Below, piece by piece: positions 18,333-28,279 of a stretch of DNA of 44,615 nucleotides. Every line of letters begins with the position of its first letter. Position 1 is the first letter of the stretch. The position numbers and the translations under genes are program-made. Origin of the DNA: Trichodesmium erythraeum GBRTRLIN201 (GTDB lineage: Bacteria > Cyanobacteriota > Cyanobacteriia > Cyanobacteriales > Microcoleaceae); NCBI GenBank assembly GCA_018457135.1, contig JAGGDU010000164.1, positions 73,373 through 117,987 of the forward strand. Direction: 5' to 3'. A model generated the notes under the pieces. It saw only the letters and a program-made list of their open reading frames with translations. It was not told the DNA's origin and did no database searches.

Positions 18333-18856
18333 CCTAGATATAAATTATAAAGATTTACCCCCTTTCACTATTTATTCTAATTCCTGTTAATTATCATTAC
18401 TCCCTACTCCATAATTTTTGTGTTAAATAGCAGGTAAAAAAAATAAACACCAGTTTTTAGCTCTGCTTATCTTGTCATTTCAAGAGCAGTAAATGATGAT
18501 TTTGTTAAAAAATTGGTAGAAAATTTTTAGAGACTTAATCCTTATAAATCCCTTCTTCAATTTTCTCCCAGGATGAAAGTAAGATTGCTAAGTAAAGCAA
18601 TAATACAGTCAGCACGAGCAGAGCATCAAATCTAGTTGAATCAAATTAATCAAAAGGAATTAAAGCGACAAATACATTACTTAATCAGAGTATCATTTAT
18701 GATTGAGAATCAAATAATAAAAGTGATTTTTTTTAATAATAATAATATTATTTAAAAGTTTGCTTCAACTATTTTTCAAGACTAAACTGTAGCACAATCT
18801 CGTAACATCCAGATCAATAAATCCCCACAATAATTTTCTCAAAGTCTAATTAAAAA
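18333..18856. other. Convergent spacer between potC and purM
   Basis: There is no gene across about 520 bases and no strong hairpin with a T tract. The sequence is strongly A+T-rich. Confidence 0.5.
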
Positions 18857-19855
18857 CTAACTTACTTCACCCAAACAATAAGCTTTTATTCCCTGAGAAA
18901 AAAAGAAATCTATCGCCATTTCTACCTGAGTTGGTGACACTAAAACTACAAAACCAATCCCCATATTAAAAGTATTAAACATTACTTCTTTATCTACATT
19001 ACCAACTTCAGAAATCCACTTAAAAATAGGAGGAATTTCCCAACTACTCTTATCAATATCAATAGACATTTTTTCTGGCAAACAACGAGGTAAATTTTCT
19101 GGTAAACCACCCCCAGTAATATTAGCCATACCATGAATTTCTAAACCAGACTTTTGCGCTGCTAAAATTGGTTTAACATAAATTTTTGTTGGAGTCAACA
19201 ACATCTCTCCCAAACTTTTTTGCTCCAAAAAATCTAGGTTATCTTGTAGAAAAATATTATATTCATCAATAATCTTTCTCACCAAACTAAAACCATTACT
19301 ATGAATTCCACTACTTTCTAATCCAATTGCCACATCACCTACTTTTACCTGAGACCCATCCAAAATCAAACTTTTTTCCACAATTCCCACACAAAAACCG
19401 GCTAGATCGTACTCACCAGGGAGATAAAAACCAGGCATTTCTGCAGTTTCACCCCCTATTAAAGCACACCCTGCCAAACGACATCCTTCCGCTATACCAG
19501 CAACCACTTCAGTTAATTGTTGTTGATTTAATTTTCCTGTTGCCAAATAATCCAAAAAAAATAGAGGTTCCGCCCCAGATGTTAACACATCATTAACACA
19601 CATAGCAACAAGATCAATACCAACAGTATCATGACAATTCAAAGTATTTGCTAGTTTTAATTTTGTACCTACACCATCAGTACCAGAAACCAAAACAGGT
19701 TCTTTATAACCACTTGGTAAAGCAAATAATCCACTAAACCCACCTAAACCTCCTAAAACTTCCGGTCGGTGGGTACTAATAACCAAATTGCGAATATTAT
19801 TAACAAATTCATGACCCGCTTCAACATCAACACCAGCTTGTTTATAATCCATCAT
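18857..19855 (-). CDS. purM: Phosphoribosylformylglycinamidine cyclo-ligase (AIR synthetase)
   Basis: This is the fifth step of purine synthesis: ATP-dependent closure of formylglycinamidine ribonucleotide to aminoimidazole ribonucleotide in the cytosol. The 332-residue length fits the family. Motifs include [12 protein letters not shown] at the start, [59 protein letters not shown] and [16 protein letters not shown], all PurM landmarks. ATG 19855 is preferred over an upstream in-frame TTG. The gene stands alone on the minus strand, convergent with potC and divergent from the RlpA-like gene. Confidence 0.96.
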   Translation of the reverse strand: MMDYKQAGVDVEAGHEFVNNIRNLVISTHRPEVLGGLGGFSGLFALPSGYKEPVLVSGTDGVGTKLKLANTLNCHDTVGIDLVAMCVNDVLTSGAEPLFFLDYLATGKLNQQQLTEVVAGIAEGCRLAGCALIGGETAEMPGFYLPGEYDLAGFCVGIVEKSLILDGSQVKVGDVAIGLESSGIHSNGFSLVRKIIDEYNIFLQDNLDFLEQKSLGEMLLTPTKIYVKPILAAQKSGLEIHGMANITGGGLPENLPRCLPEKMSIDIDKSSWEIPPIFKWISEVGNVDKEVMFNTFNMGIGFVVLVSPTQVEMAIDFFFSQGIKAYCLGEVS

Positions 19856-19891
19856 TTGCAATATTTAAGCTACTCAAATCAGTCAAATAAA

Positions 19892-20071
19892 CTAATCAGA
19901 GGATAGTATAACATTACTTGCGACAGTAAGGGTAGTTGCCTGCAAAGCACGAACCATAATGTTTCCTAACCCTTTTATATCTCTAGAAATTATTATTATT
20001 AATTCAAGGGAATTAATTGTTTTTGATGTTCCAAGTTTATGATGAATATGACCACAATTACTACAAGTTTT
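19892..20071 (-). pseudogene. TnpB (OrfB) C-terminal zinc-finger remnant
   Basis: The minus strand from 20071 reads KTCSNCGHIHHKLGTSKTIN, then ISRDIKGLGNIMVRALQAT, in one frame to a stop near 19892. This matches the C-terminal zinc ribbon and last catalytic segment of IS200/IS605-type TnpB (KTCSxCG...RDxNgAxNIxxRAL). The second cysteine pair of the ribbon is lost. Upstream, similarity continues for a few residues in another frame, then disappears. It lies just upstream of purM, so it may contribute to that gene's leader. Confidence 0.7.
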
Positions 20072-20814
20072 TCAAGTTAGTAGATTTATTATAACGAACC
20101 AGAATCACCTGATATGTGAATAAATGCTTTAATTAAATATTGTGCAAATTGATAATGACTCGACAAAAGTATATTTATGATTCACTTACGATTAATTTTT
20201 ATGTTTTTCTCTACTATATTTGATGTTTTTAAAGTAGGTTAAAATCTAGTTTATCTCTATTGAAAACTTAGGAATTACGTTGATTCTGTAAATTATTAAC
20301 TATTGTTGTAATCTTAGATCTAATCATATCTGTAGTTTTTCTCGTTTGATATCTTTAACATTTTGATGCTTTCGAGATTCTACTAATTAAATTATCAAAT
20401 ATTAAATATTTCTAGCTGGATTTCTTAACTCTTTAACTATTTTTCTATTTTTATGGCTTTTACTGTAGTGAAGTCTGAGAGTAAAAACAGTAATTATTTC
20501 TCAAATATCTAGCCATAAATATTTTATGTTATAAATACCTACTAAGTTACTAACTTTGATACTACAGCTTGATGTACATAATAATTTAAATTTAAACTAC
20601 ATCTAGCTTCTATAAGTTTACCATCAGCCTTGTTTCTAGAAAATAAACCAAAATATTTTTAATATTTGCTTCCCAATCTTAAAAGTTTGTGATATTGTGT
20701 TTCAGATCCTTAATCATAATTAAACATCAAAGAGTTTGAATTATCCGGAAAAGTCATTCCTGGACTATACCAAGGTAAATACAACTCTAGATGTGCTAAT
20801 AAAAAAATAAATTT
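20072..20814. other. Spacer upstream of the RlpA-like gene
   Basis: No gene was recognised; the stretch is A+T-rich with scattered stops on both strands. It presumably carries the promoter of the RlpA-like gene and probably eroded tnpB sequence at its left end. Confidence 0.45.
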
Positions 20815-21843
20815 ATGAAGCACAAAATTTGGACTGGTCTTATGACTTTCCTAATGTTTTCTCATGTAGGTGCAACTTACTGTTATACCTATGTTCTCCG
20901 GGAAGGCAAAACTGATCAGCCGAACGAACCAATAGATAGAAATTTAGAAACACATGATAATTTACCAAAAACCTTTGCTAACAGCCAAACAGATATACTA
21001 AAAGTTAGAAAACTTAGGTTTAACACAAAAAAAGAGCCCAATAGCATTACTAAAATTAAAGCTCATGAACTGCTTGATCGCCAAGCGGCAACTCTCTATG
21101 TTCGCAATATTCCAGTTCTGACTTTTCTTGACTCTGATAAAACTAATAAGAAGGCTGATCATCAAGGTTCAAACTCTGCGGCCAAAGCAGCTACTATTCA
21201 ATGTTGCAATTCAAACAAACAAAAAGATCCCCTGTCGGAAGCATTAGTAGTTGCGTCCCGACTAGACCAATTTATTCAGGAAAGTCCCAATTTAAAGATT
21301 ACAGCAAAGTGGGATGCAGATACCAAAGGCTACATAATTCTGGCCAATGACCAAAAATTAGTAGAAATAAATGAGCAGACTATCCTACCAGATACTACCA
21401 ACGACTTAGCAATAGATACTTTACAAGCAACGAACCGCCTACGACGACAAGTTAATAATGCTCCTCCTTTAAAAGAAATAGGAGGTAAACCACAACTATT
21501 GCCACAACCGAAAGCAAAAAAAGTTGCTCCTAAACCAATTCAGTTCCAATTTCAAGGTTGGGCATCTTGGTATGGCCCTGGATTTCATGGTCGCTTAAGC
21601 GCTAATGGCGAGCGTTTTAATCAATACGCAATGACTGCTGCTCATAAAACCCTACCTTTTGGAACAAAAGTACGAGTGACTAATTTACATAATGGTAGTT
21701 CAGTTATTGTGCGAATTAATGACCGTGGTCCATTTATTCCAGGTAGAGTTATTGATTTATCCTCTGCTGCAGCAGATGTTTTAGATATGATTCAAATTGG
21801 AGTTGCTCCTGTCAAAGTAGAGGTTATGGCTCGTGAATCATAA
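20815..21843 (+). CDS. rlpA: RlpA-like septal ring lytic transglycosylase-family protein
   Basis: This 342-residue exported protein starts with a signal-peptide-like segment ([19 protein letters not shown]). Residues about 30-245 form a cyanobacterial-type N-terminal region of low conservation. The C-terminal 95 residues are the RlpA double-psi beta-barrel: [58 protein letters not shown] and APVKVEVM. RlpA of some bacteria cleaves denuded peptidoglycan during cell separation; whether this one does is inferred. It is a single gene with long spacers on both sides. Confidence 0.9.
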   Translation: MKHKIWTGLMTFLMFSHVGATYCYTYVLREGKTDQPNEPIDRNLETHDNLPKTFANSQTDILKVRKLRFNTKKEPNSITKIKAHELLDRQAATLYVRNIPVLTFLDSDKTNKKADHQGSNSAAKAATIQCCNSNKQKDPLSEALVVASRLDQFIQESPNLKITAKWDADTKGYIILANDQKLVEINEQTILPDTTNDLAIDTLQATNRLRRQVNNAPPLKEIGGKPQLLPQPKAKKVAPKPIQFQFQGWASWYGPGFHGRLSANGERFNQYAMTAAHKTLPFGTKVRVTNLHNGSSVIVRINDRGPFIPGRVIDLSSAAADVLDMIQIGVAPVKVEVMARES

Positions 21844-22164
21844 ATAAGGCTTGAGTTGGTAAAAGATCAGCAAATAAAAACCAATTTTTACCCTAAGTAC
21901 GACTTTTAAATTTAATATATTTTGGTGTTTGATGAGTCAAAGCTTTTCATTTTATCCATCGCACCTATAGTTTTAAAATAGAGCAATTAAAATTTTTAAC
22001 ATTACCCAGATATTACCCCCCCCCATTGAAGTTAAGGTCCGCAATAATTATCCCTTGCACATTCATTTAGAAAGGGATGTCAATGGTTAATTGATTTCTA
22101 ATTTTTTAGAGTAGAATAAACATTGCTATAATAAATTCAAAATTGCTTATATTGGTCAAGAAAA
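21844..22164. other. Spacer between the RlpA-like gene and panC/cmk
   Basis: These 321 bases have no convincing gene. A C-rich run is near 22014-22024. A short open stretch (EVKVRNNYPLHIHLERDVNG, near 22027-22089) resembles coding sequence but was not assigned. Confidence 0.4.
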
Positions 22165-23751
22165 ATGCGTTTATTTACAACTATTGCAGGGTTAAACTGC
22201 TACTTAAATTTACTGCGAAATGAACAAAAAAAATCTCCAGATACTATTGGTTTAGTTCCGACAATGGGAGCTTTGCACAAAGGACATTTAAGTTTAATTA
22301 AACGTGCAAGAGAAGAAAATACGATTACGGTTGTCAGCATTTTTATTAATCCTTTACAGTTTGCTCCTAGGGAAGATTTTAAAGAATATCCTCGACAGTT
22401 AGAAATAGATAAAGAATTTTGTGAAAAGGAAGGAGTAGACGTAATTTTTGCTCCCACTCCTGAAACAATGGGTATGAAAAATGCTTTATCTACTGATGCT
22501 CAAGACTCTACAACTACAGTTGTTTCTCCATCTCATATGACATCAATTATGTGTGGAGTTTCTCGACCGAATTTTTTTCAGGGAGTGGCAACAATTGTAA
22601 CTAAGTTATTGAATATAGTTAAACCAAATAATGCTTATTTTGGGCAAAAAGATGCTCAACAGTTGGCAATTATTAAGCAATTGGTTAAAGACCTGAGTTT
22701 GCCAGTTAATATTGTTTATTGCCCAATAATTCGAGAAGCTTCAGGATTAGCTATTAGTTCTCGGAATCAATATTTAACTCCTGAACAAAAGGAGCAAGCT
22801 TCTATGCTTTATGCTTCTCTTTGTTATGGTAGAAAAATATTTTTAGAGAATCAAGATACCCCAAATATTTTAGAAACAGTTGAAAATGCTGTTAAGGAAA
22901 AGTTAGCATCTCAACCAGTATTAAAACTAGAGTATTTGGAAATAGTTGACCCTGAGACTTTAAAACCTTTAGAAAATATTCAAAATATAGGTTTATTAGC
23001 GATCGCTGCTTATATTGGCTCTTGCCGTTTAATAGATAATATACTTTTGAGAAACCGTAAACCTATCATTGCAATTGATGGGCCTGCTGGTGCGGGGAAA
23101 TCTACAGTTACCAAATTAGTGGGACAAAGCCTAGGACTTTTGTACTTGGACACAGGAGCAATGTACCGGGCAGTAACATGGATGGTATTACAATCTGGTG
23201 TGCCAGTTACCGACCAAGCTCAGGTAGCAGAATTAGTAAGTCAATGCCAAATCAGCTTTAATAGTCCTGAAAATAACCATGTCGTAATCAATGGCCAAGA
23301 TGTCACAGTAGCAATTCGGAGTAGGGAAGTAACAAATAATGTTTCAATTGTTGCAGCCCAGCCTACAGTGAGGTATTTTATGGTCAAACAACAACAACAA
23401 TTTGGCGCTAAAGGAGGAATAGTAGCAGAAGGACGAGATATTGGCTCTCATGTTTTTCCAAATGCTGAACTAAAGATTTTTTTAACCGCTTCGCTAAAAG
23501 AGCGATCGCGACGGCGACTAGTTGAATTAAAACAGAAAGGTCAAACGAACATCAGCTTAGAAGAAGTAGAAAAAGAGATTATTTGTCGTGACCAAAAAGA
23601 TACTAACCGAAAAATTTCTCCCTTGCGAAAATCTTCAGATGCTGTTGAAATTAGTACAGATGGTTTAAGCATAGGTGAGGTCACTCAAAAAATTGTAGAT
23701 ATTTTTAAGACAACTTGCTATGGAAAATCCTCAGTAAATAACATAATTTAA
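22165..23751 (+). CDS. panC/cmk: Bifunctional pantoate-beta-alanine ligase / cytidylate kinase
   Basis: This 528-residue fusion is typical of cyanobacteria. The N-terminal part, to about residue 285, is PanC, joining pantoate to beta-alanine for coenzyme A synthesis: VPTMGALHKGHLSLIKRA has the nucleotidyl-transferase HxGH-type motif, AYFGQKDAQQ is the substrate region and AISSRNQYL is the KMSKS-like loop. From about residue 300 the Cmk half phosphorylates CMP/dCMP: P-loop DGPAGAGKST, LDTGAMYRAVTW, GRDIGSHVFP and ERSRRR. A polar stretch after PETMG (ALSTDAQDSTTTV) looks like a lineage-specific loop. Both active sites appear intact. Confidence 0.96.
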   Translation: MRLFTTIAGLNCYLNLLRNEQKKSPDTIGLVPTMGALHKGHLSLIKRAREENTITVVSIFINPLQFAPREDFKEYPRQLEIDKEFCEKEGVDVIFAPTPETMGMKNALSTDAQDSTTTVVSPSHMTSIMCGVSRPNFFQGVATIVTKLLNIVKPNNAYFGQKDAQQLAIIKQLVKDLSLPVNIVYCPIIREASGLAISSRNQYLTPEQKEQASMLYASLCYGRKIFLENQDTPNILETVENAVKEKLASQPVLKLEYLEIVDPETLKPLENIQNIGLLAIAAYIGSCRLIDNILLRNRKPIIAIDGPAGAGKSTVTKLVGQSLGLLYLDTGAMYRAVTWMVLQSGVPVTDQAQVAELVSQCQISFNSPENNHVVINGQDVTVAIRSREVTNNVSIVAAQPTVRYFMVKQQQQFGAKGGIVAEGRDIGSHVFPNAELKIFLTASLKERSRRRLVELKQKGQTNISLEEVEKEIICRDQKDTNRKISPLRKSSDAVEISTDGLSIGEVTQKIVDIFKTTCYGKSSVNNII

Positions 23752-23964
23752 ATTAACGTCTAATTTTATGAGGAAAATTAATTAAAAAAATTAAAAATAA
23801 GTCAAAATATTGTATACATTGCTCAAAAATTATCAAGTCATTAAATTTATTATTACTTCATTACTAAACAGTAATTATGAAAGTAAAATCATCTAAAAAA
23901 TAGGTCAAAATTTCTATTTTCAAAATTTCTGCTCAAAAATTACAAAATAGTAAGAAAGAAAAAG

Positions 23965-24930
23965 ATGACAAATTTAGATAGATTATCTAAGCCGGGAAAA
24001 CCTTTAACAACAATTATAGCAGCAGGAGGCAGTTTTTTAATTGGGATACTAATACCAGATATATCTGCGAAACTACACTTAAACACAAGAGAAATCCCAC
24101 CAGTAACTAGCAGTGCAATTAATCAACAAGCAAATAGTAAAGAAAACAAATTAGAAATAACTAAAATCAGTCCTATCCTGGCTAAAAACATTGATACAAC
24201 TCGACAGAAACTTAGGGAATTAGAATTAAAAATTTTTCAATTTAGTGTACCTAAAAGGTTTCAAGGAAAAACTGTTCAAAATATTACTCTTAAAAACAAA
24301 CAAAAAGTTATTGCCTTAACTTTTGATGACGGTCCATGGAAGAAAACTACAGAACAAATATTAGATATTCTGAAAACACATAACATTAAAGCAACTTTTT
24401 TCGTAGTCGGCCAATATTTAAACGAACATCAAGAAATAGGGAAAAAAATTGTAGAAGCAGGTCATGTTATTGCGAATCATACATGGAACCACCCCGATCA
24501 AAAAAGTAAAATTAATCAAAAGCGTATTGAAAGTGAAATTGAAAGTACAGCAAAGCTTATATATCAAGTCACAGGTAAGAAGACTAAACTATTTCGCCCT
24601 CCTGGTGGTGTTCTTGAGAATGGTTTAGCTGACTATGTAAAAGAACGGAAACATACTGTAGTCTTATGGTCTGCTGATTCTGTAGACTGGTATTACAGGT
24701 CAGCTCCAGAAATTACCAAAAGGGTTTTGAATAAAGCTAGCAACGGTGGTATTGTATTACTACATGATGGTGGAGGCCCAAGAAAGCATGTTGTAGAAGC
24801 TTTACCCAAGATCATCTCTGGTTTGAAAAAACAAGGTTATGAGTTTGTAACAATACCAGAACTTCTCACAATTAAAGATAGAGAATTAAATAAGCAAGAG
24901 TTAGCAAAACAACAAAATCAAAACCAATAA
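23965..24930 (+). CDS. Polysaccharide deacetylase (NodB-homology domain), membrane anchored
   Basis: This 321-residue protein has an N-terminal hydrophobic segment (TTIIAAGGSFLIGILIP, about 14-30) and then a linker of about 85 residues. The NodB domain from about residue 110 has motif 1 TFDDGPW, motif 2 NHTWNHP (metal-binding His pair), motif 3 RPPGG, motif 4 WSADSVDW and motif 5 IVLLHDGGG. These make a carbohydrate esterase family 4 deacetylase acting on peptidoglycan or another N-acetylated glycan outside the membrane. The exact substrate cannot be told. It follows panC/cmk after 213 bases and probably has its own promoter. Confidence 0.9.
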   Translation: MTNLDRLSKPGKPLTTIIAAGGSFLIGILIPDISAKLHLNTREIPPVTSSAINQQANSKENKLEITKISPILAKNIDTTRQKLRELELKIFQFSVPKRFQGKTVQNITLKNKQKVIALTFDDGPWKKTTEQILDILKTHNIKATFFVVGQYLNEHQEIGKKIVEAGHVIANHTWNHPDQKSKINQKRIESEIESTAKLIYQVTGKKTKLFRPPGGVLENGLADYVKERKHTVVLWSADSVDWYYRSAPEITKRVLNKASNGGIVLLHDGGGPRKHVVEALPKIISGLKKQGYEFVTIPELLTIKDRELNKQELAKQQNQNQ

Positions 24931-25403
24931 CAATTAAAGAAGTTGATAGGTTTTAGGTTTAAGAGCATGGTAATTTAAACCAACCCCAAGCAATTAATGA
25001 TAGTCTATTTTTTTTCCTGTGAAAGGTATGCTCTAACGGAGAAAAAACCTGTTAACTCCCTTGCTACAAACTGTTTATTACTTAAGCTGAAAAGACTGAA
25101 TATAGATAATGGTGGTCAGAAGTTTCTGCTATAATTAGGTATATGTTAAAATTTGTTGCTGCCTAACAAAATGTAAATTCTTCTCAAATTAATTCCAATC
25201 AACTATCTAGAGTCCATTGAAGTAACTTTAGAAAATTTAATATAGTTAAGTAATTTCTGTGAATACCTGTGAATACCTACTTAACTATGTTTAAAAACGA
25301 TAATATATTTCTGGTATGATAAAAAACTATAACCTATCCCGATAGTTAAGAGGAGTGGGTGTCAGATGTAGAGCTAATGTCTGAAAGCTGAAAAATAGGT
25401 CTT
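24931..25403. other. Spacer left of the TnpB remnant
   Basis: A+T-rich, with a small direct repeat of GTGAATACCT near 25260-25277. No gene was seen. Confidence 0.45.
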
Positions 25404-25597
25404 ATGGGTCGTAATTTTAGAGTAATTAGTCGTTGGGAATTAATATCTCAAATTTGCTCTAGTTGTAGATTTAAAAGTGGAAAATCAGATGTATTAATTC
25501 CCTCGCGCGCAGATGCTTTTATCTTAACTGTGGTACTAAACATGACCGTGATAAAAGTGCAGTAATAAATATATTACAGTTATTTGCATTGTTATAA
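25404..25597 (+). pseudogene. TnpB (OrfB) C-terminal fragment with frameshift
   Basis: From ATG 25404 the frame reads MGRNFRVISRWELISQICSS followed by CRFKSGK, and after one frame shift near 25520 it continues LNCGTKHDRDKSAVINIL to a stop at 25597. This is the end of an IS200/IS605-type TnpB: zinc ribbon CxxC...CG, then the HDRD(x)NAAxNIL segment with the last catalytic aspartate. The N-terminal RuvC part is absent, so this is a decayed insertion-sequence end. Confidence 0.8.
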
Positions 25598-26167
25598 AGT
25601 AGAGCTACGCGAGTAAGATACCAGGAATACATGATTTTTACTATTTACTCCATACATCATTTTTCCAAAATATGCTGTATTATATATTACTTATGTATTA
25701 GTCGCGAGGCGGATAGCCCCAGACAAAAAACAAACGCACCGAGTAAGGGCAAAACTAAAGTCAAGTTTCGCGCTGGCGACAAAACATTGCACTAGACTGC
25801 GAAACCTCAATCAATTGAAGAACTTCTATTAGGTAGAACTAACCCTGCATCTAGCCTAACAGTCGGGGAATATACCAATATTATAATAAATCAAAATTTT
25901 TACCCTCTACAATAATAACTCTTTAGTTTGCTATAAACCATTACGATTGAAATTCTAAGACTCAAAAATTACTACAAGATTTTTTGTTAAAATAATTGGG
26001 TGAAACAACCAGACCTTTTAAAGGAAATGTTTTTGTAGGGTTACTCTCCCATCCCTTTGAAAACAAAAGCTTCTGGCTCTTGAGTACTGTTAAATTTTGA
26101 TTTAGTGTAGGAAGCATCACTATTGCTATATTGTTGATGCACCTTTCTATAGTTTGACTGAAACAAT
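25598..26167. other. Region between the TnpB remnant and devC, with a CG-rich patch
   Basis: Bases about 25700-25870 are distinctly richer in G+C than the surroundings and contain clustered CG dinucleotides (TCGCGAGGCGG, TTTCGCGCTGGCGAC). They could be the right end and guide-RNA region of the old tnpB element or another imported fragment. The last 300 bases are A+T-rich and presumably hold the devC promoter. Confidence 0.45.
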
Positions 26168-27415
26168 ATGGCTTCTATAGCTCGCAAAAATTTATTAGAA
26201 GATATTCCTCGGTTTATAGTAGCCCAAGCAGGAATATTATTTGCAGTTAGCTTAGTAACAATCCAAACAGGTATATTAAATGGTTTTGCTCGTTCCACAA
26301 CCTTATTAATAGATCAATCCAATGCAGATATTTGGATCACTTCTGATGAAATGGTCAATTTTGAGCTGACAGACCCCCTACTTTATGGCCAATCAAACCA
26401 GGCAAAAACTATAGATGGTGTCCAGCAAGTAGAAGCTTTAATTTTAGGCTCTGTTAGATGGCGACCTCAAAATGGAGACATGAGTCCATTAATGGTAATT
26501 GGATTTAACCCAGATGGACAACTCTTTAATCCAGGAAATGTTGTTGAAGGTAATCTCAGGGACTTAAAACAACCTTTTGCAGTGATGGCCGACCAGAGCA
26601 GATTATCTAGTATGCTCTCAAAAGGAATAGGAACAACAGCGATCGCTGGTTCTTTACCAGCAAAATTAGTTGCAGTAACAAAAGGTACTCAATCAATTGT
26701 ATCAAGTACCTTATTATTTACATCTCTGGAAAATGCAAATACCTACATTAGTGCCGGTATTAATGCTGAAGTTAACTGCAAAATGGTAGGAGCAGGAAAT
26801 TTTCAATGTACAAGGGTAATGGAGAAAAAAGACCCCACTCAAAAGTTAAAAGAAATACCAGCACCCAAAACATTAGAAATAGCAGATCCAATCGCTTATA
26901 TATTAGTTAAAGCTAAACCAGGAGAAGATCTACAAGTTTTAAAACAAAAAATAGAAGAGGTAATGACGGGTACTGCTGCTTACACTAGAAAGGAATTATC
27001 TGAAAAAACTAGATTTTTTTGGTTGGCACGAACAAATATTGGTTTAGTGTTGGGAATGGGGGCAGTAGTAGGTGTAATTGTAGGGATAGTTGTGGTGGCT
27101 CAGATTTTATATTCTTCTGTATCTGACCATATTAAGGAGTTTGGCACTCTCAAGGCAATGGGTGCATCTGATCAAGAGTTATACACAATAATTGTGGAAC
27201 AGGCAATCTGGATGGCAGTTTTGGGTTATATTCCTGGGATATTGGTTTGTTTAGGATTGAGTAGTTGGGTGGCAAGTAAAGGAATTATTATTTTAATTAC
27301 ACCTTTGTCTGCACTAGGGGTATTAGGTGTAACTGTTGTAATGTGTGTAGGATCAGCTTTCTTTGCAATTCAAAAAGTAACTCGCATCGATCCGGCGATC
27401 GTATTTAAAGCTTAA
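26168..27415 (+). CDS. devC: DevC-like ABC exporter permease (FtsX/MacB type)
   Basis: This 415-residue inner-membrane protein has a first helix near 15-35 (FIVAQAGILFAVSLVTIQTG), then a large periplasmic domain beginning STTLLIDQSNADIWITSDE, and three C-terminal helices of the FtsX type (GAVVGVIVGIVVVAQILYSS; QAIWMAVLGYIPGILVCLGL; LGVLGVTVVMCVGSAFFAIQ). HIKEFGTLKAMGASDQELY is the conserved coupling loop. In heterocystous cyanobacteria DevBCA exports glycolipids with TolC; related exporters serve other substrates. No DevB membrane-fusion gene or DevA ATPase gene is adjacent, so partners must lie elsewhere. The substrate is unknown. Confidence 0.85.
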   Translation: MASIARKNLLEDIPRFIVAQAGILFAVSLVTIQTGILNGFARSTTLLIDQSNADIWITSDEMVNFELTDPLLYGQSNQAKTIDGVQQVEALILGSVRWRPQNGDMSPLMVIGFNPDGQLFNPGNVVEGNLRDLKQPFAVMADQSRLSSMLSKGIGTTAIAGSLPAKLVAVTKGTQSIVSSTLLFTSLENANTYISAGINAEVNCKMVGAGNFQCTRVMEKKDPTQKLKEIPAPKTLEIADPIAYILVKAKPGEDLQVLKQKIEEVMTGTAAYTRKELSEKTRFFWLARTNIGLVLGMGAVVGVIVGIVVVAQILYSSVSDHIKEFGTLKAMGASDQELYTIIVEQAIWMAVLGYIPGILVCLGLSSWVASKGIIILITPLSALGVLGVTVVMCVGSAFFAIQKVTRIDPAIVFKA

Positions 27416-27699
27416 GAATATTTTACTTGTCCTCAAATAATATTTTTTTGGTCACTTCAAAGATAGAAGTCCTAGTAAAGATTTATACTTTTACTTACAG
27501 CAGTTTTCCTATAGGGTAGACCAAAGTGCAGAACATAAGGCTACATTGATACTCCATAATACTATTTCTCAAACACTTTTCTATCTTTTCCAATAGTAGG
27601 GGACAGATATTGCCCGCTTCCCACCGAAGGGATGGGGGTGACTAAGGGAGTAGGAGTAGAGATGTTGCATGAATGTCCTTACGAAATCAGACAAATTAA

Positions 27700-27798
27700 T
27701 ATCAATTTCATAAACTTAGACTACATTACTTAATATTAATAAGATTATATGATTTCATTCTTGAGTATGATGTGTAGCCATGCTTAAGAAAATTGGTA
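27700..27798. mobile_element. 99-bp MITE, copy 1
   Basis: The element has terminal inverted repeats, TATCAATTTCATAAACTTAG at the left and a complementary end in CTTAAGAAAATTGGTA at the right. It is nearly identical in reverse complement to 39180-39278. Flanking TA/TAA suits an IS630/Tc1-type target. It has no coding capacity. Confidence 0.8.
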
Positions 27799-27972
27799 TC
27801 ACATGATTCACAAAATTCGCGACATTAAATTACTCAAAGAAGTTATTTACTTATATATATTAATAACTTAAATTTCTGAAATGTTACCTAAGTATAGCAT
27901 TAATCTATGGAAATTGCTATTAGTTACCATAATAATTACTTTTGTCAACAGTATTTTCATCTATTTTTCAGC

Positions 27973-28035
27973 CTACTTTTGTAAAATTACTAGCCGGTAG
28001 CTCCAACTTTTTAAGACACTAATTTTTGTGTTTAT
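27973..28035 (-). pseudogene. Methyltransferase C-terminal vestige inside the left repeat copy
   Basis: The minus strand reads NTKISVLKSWSYRLVILQK before a stop, matching the C-terminus NTKISILKIYNYELLILQK of the fragment at 29347-29760. It marks the edge of the duplicated segment. Confidence 0.7.
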
Positions 28036-28123
28036 AGCAATAAATACAAAAACTTAGGACGCTCTCTCTATTCCGGATTTGCTCATATAACCGAATATTG
28101 ATGTCTTAACCTATGCTTCGACT

Positions 28124-28216
28124 GCTATATCTTAACTTTTTGAGTGCGATGCCATCCGGCATTATCTTCTACTAACAAAATGATTTTTCCCTCCGTTACT
28201 CCTACCATAGTGATCA
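28124..28216 (-). pseudogene. IS630-type transposase fragment
   Basis: The minus strand reads LITMVGVTEGKIILLVEDNA then GWHRTQKVKI before a stop. This matches the second catalytic-aspartate region (D.AGWH) of IS630-family DDE transposases. Nothing else of the gene survives. Confidence 0.6.
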
Positions 28217-28264
28217 AAATAGAGGTATTTATAGAAATTATCAGTTAAAATAAAAAGCATAATT

Positions 28265-28269
28265 TAGGA
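28265..28269 (+). promoter_or_regulatory. Strong Shine-Dalgarno site for the 46-residue ORF
   Basis: TTAGGAG with AGGAG at 28266-28270 lies about 9 bases before ATG 28280. This supports a small real gene in an otherwise eroded region. Confidence 0.6.
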
Positions 28270-28279
28270 GATCAATACT

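Larger units (their letters stand above)
27413..28035. repeat. Large direct repeat, left copy
   Basis: This segment matches 28764-29405 over most of its length: TATTTAAAGCTTAAGAATAT against TATTTAAAACTTAGGAATAT, GATAGAAGTCC..GTAAAGATTTATAC, GAAGTTATTTACTT, and TTTTCAGCCTACTTTTGTAA. It begins at the devC stop codon and ends inside a methyltransferase 3' end. It carries the 99-bp MITE at 27700-27798, which the other copy lacks. Confidence 0.85.

Noticed and set aside
26041-26298. Minus-strand 85-codon frame before devC
   Set aside because: It overlaps the intact devC start for half its length and has no recognisable motif.
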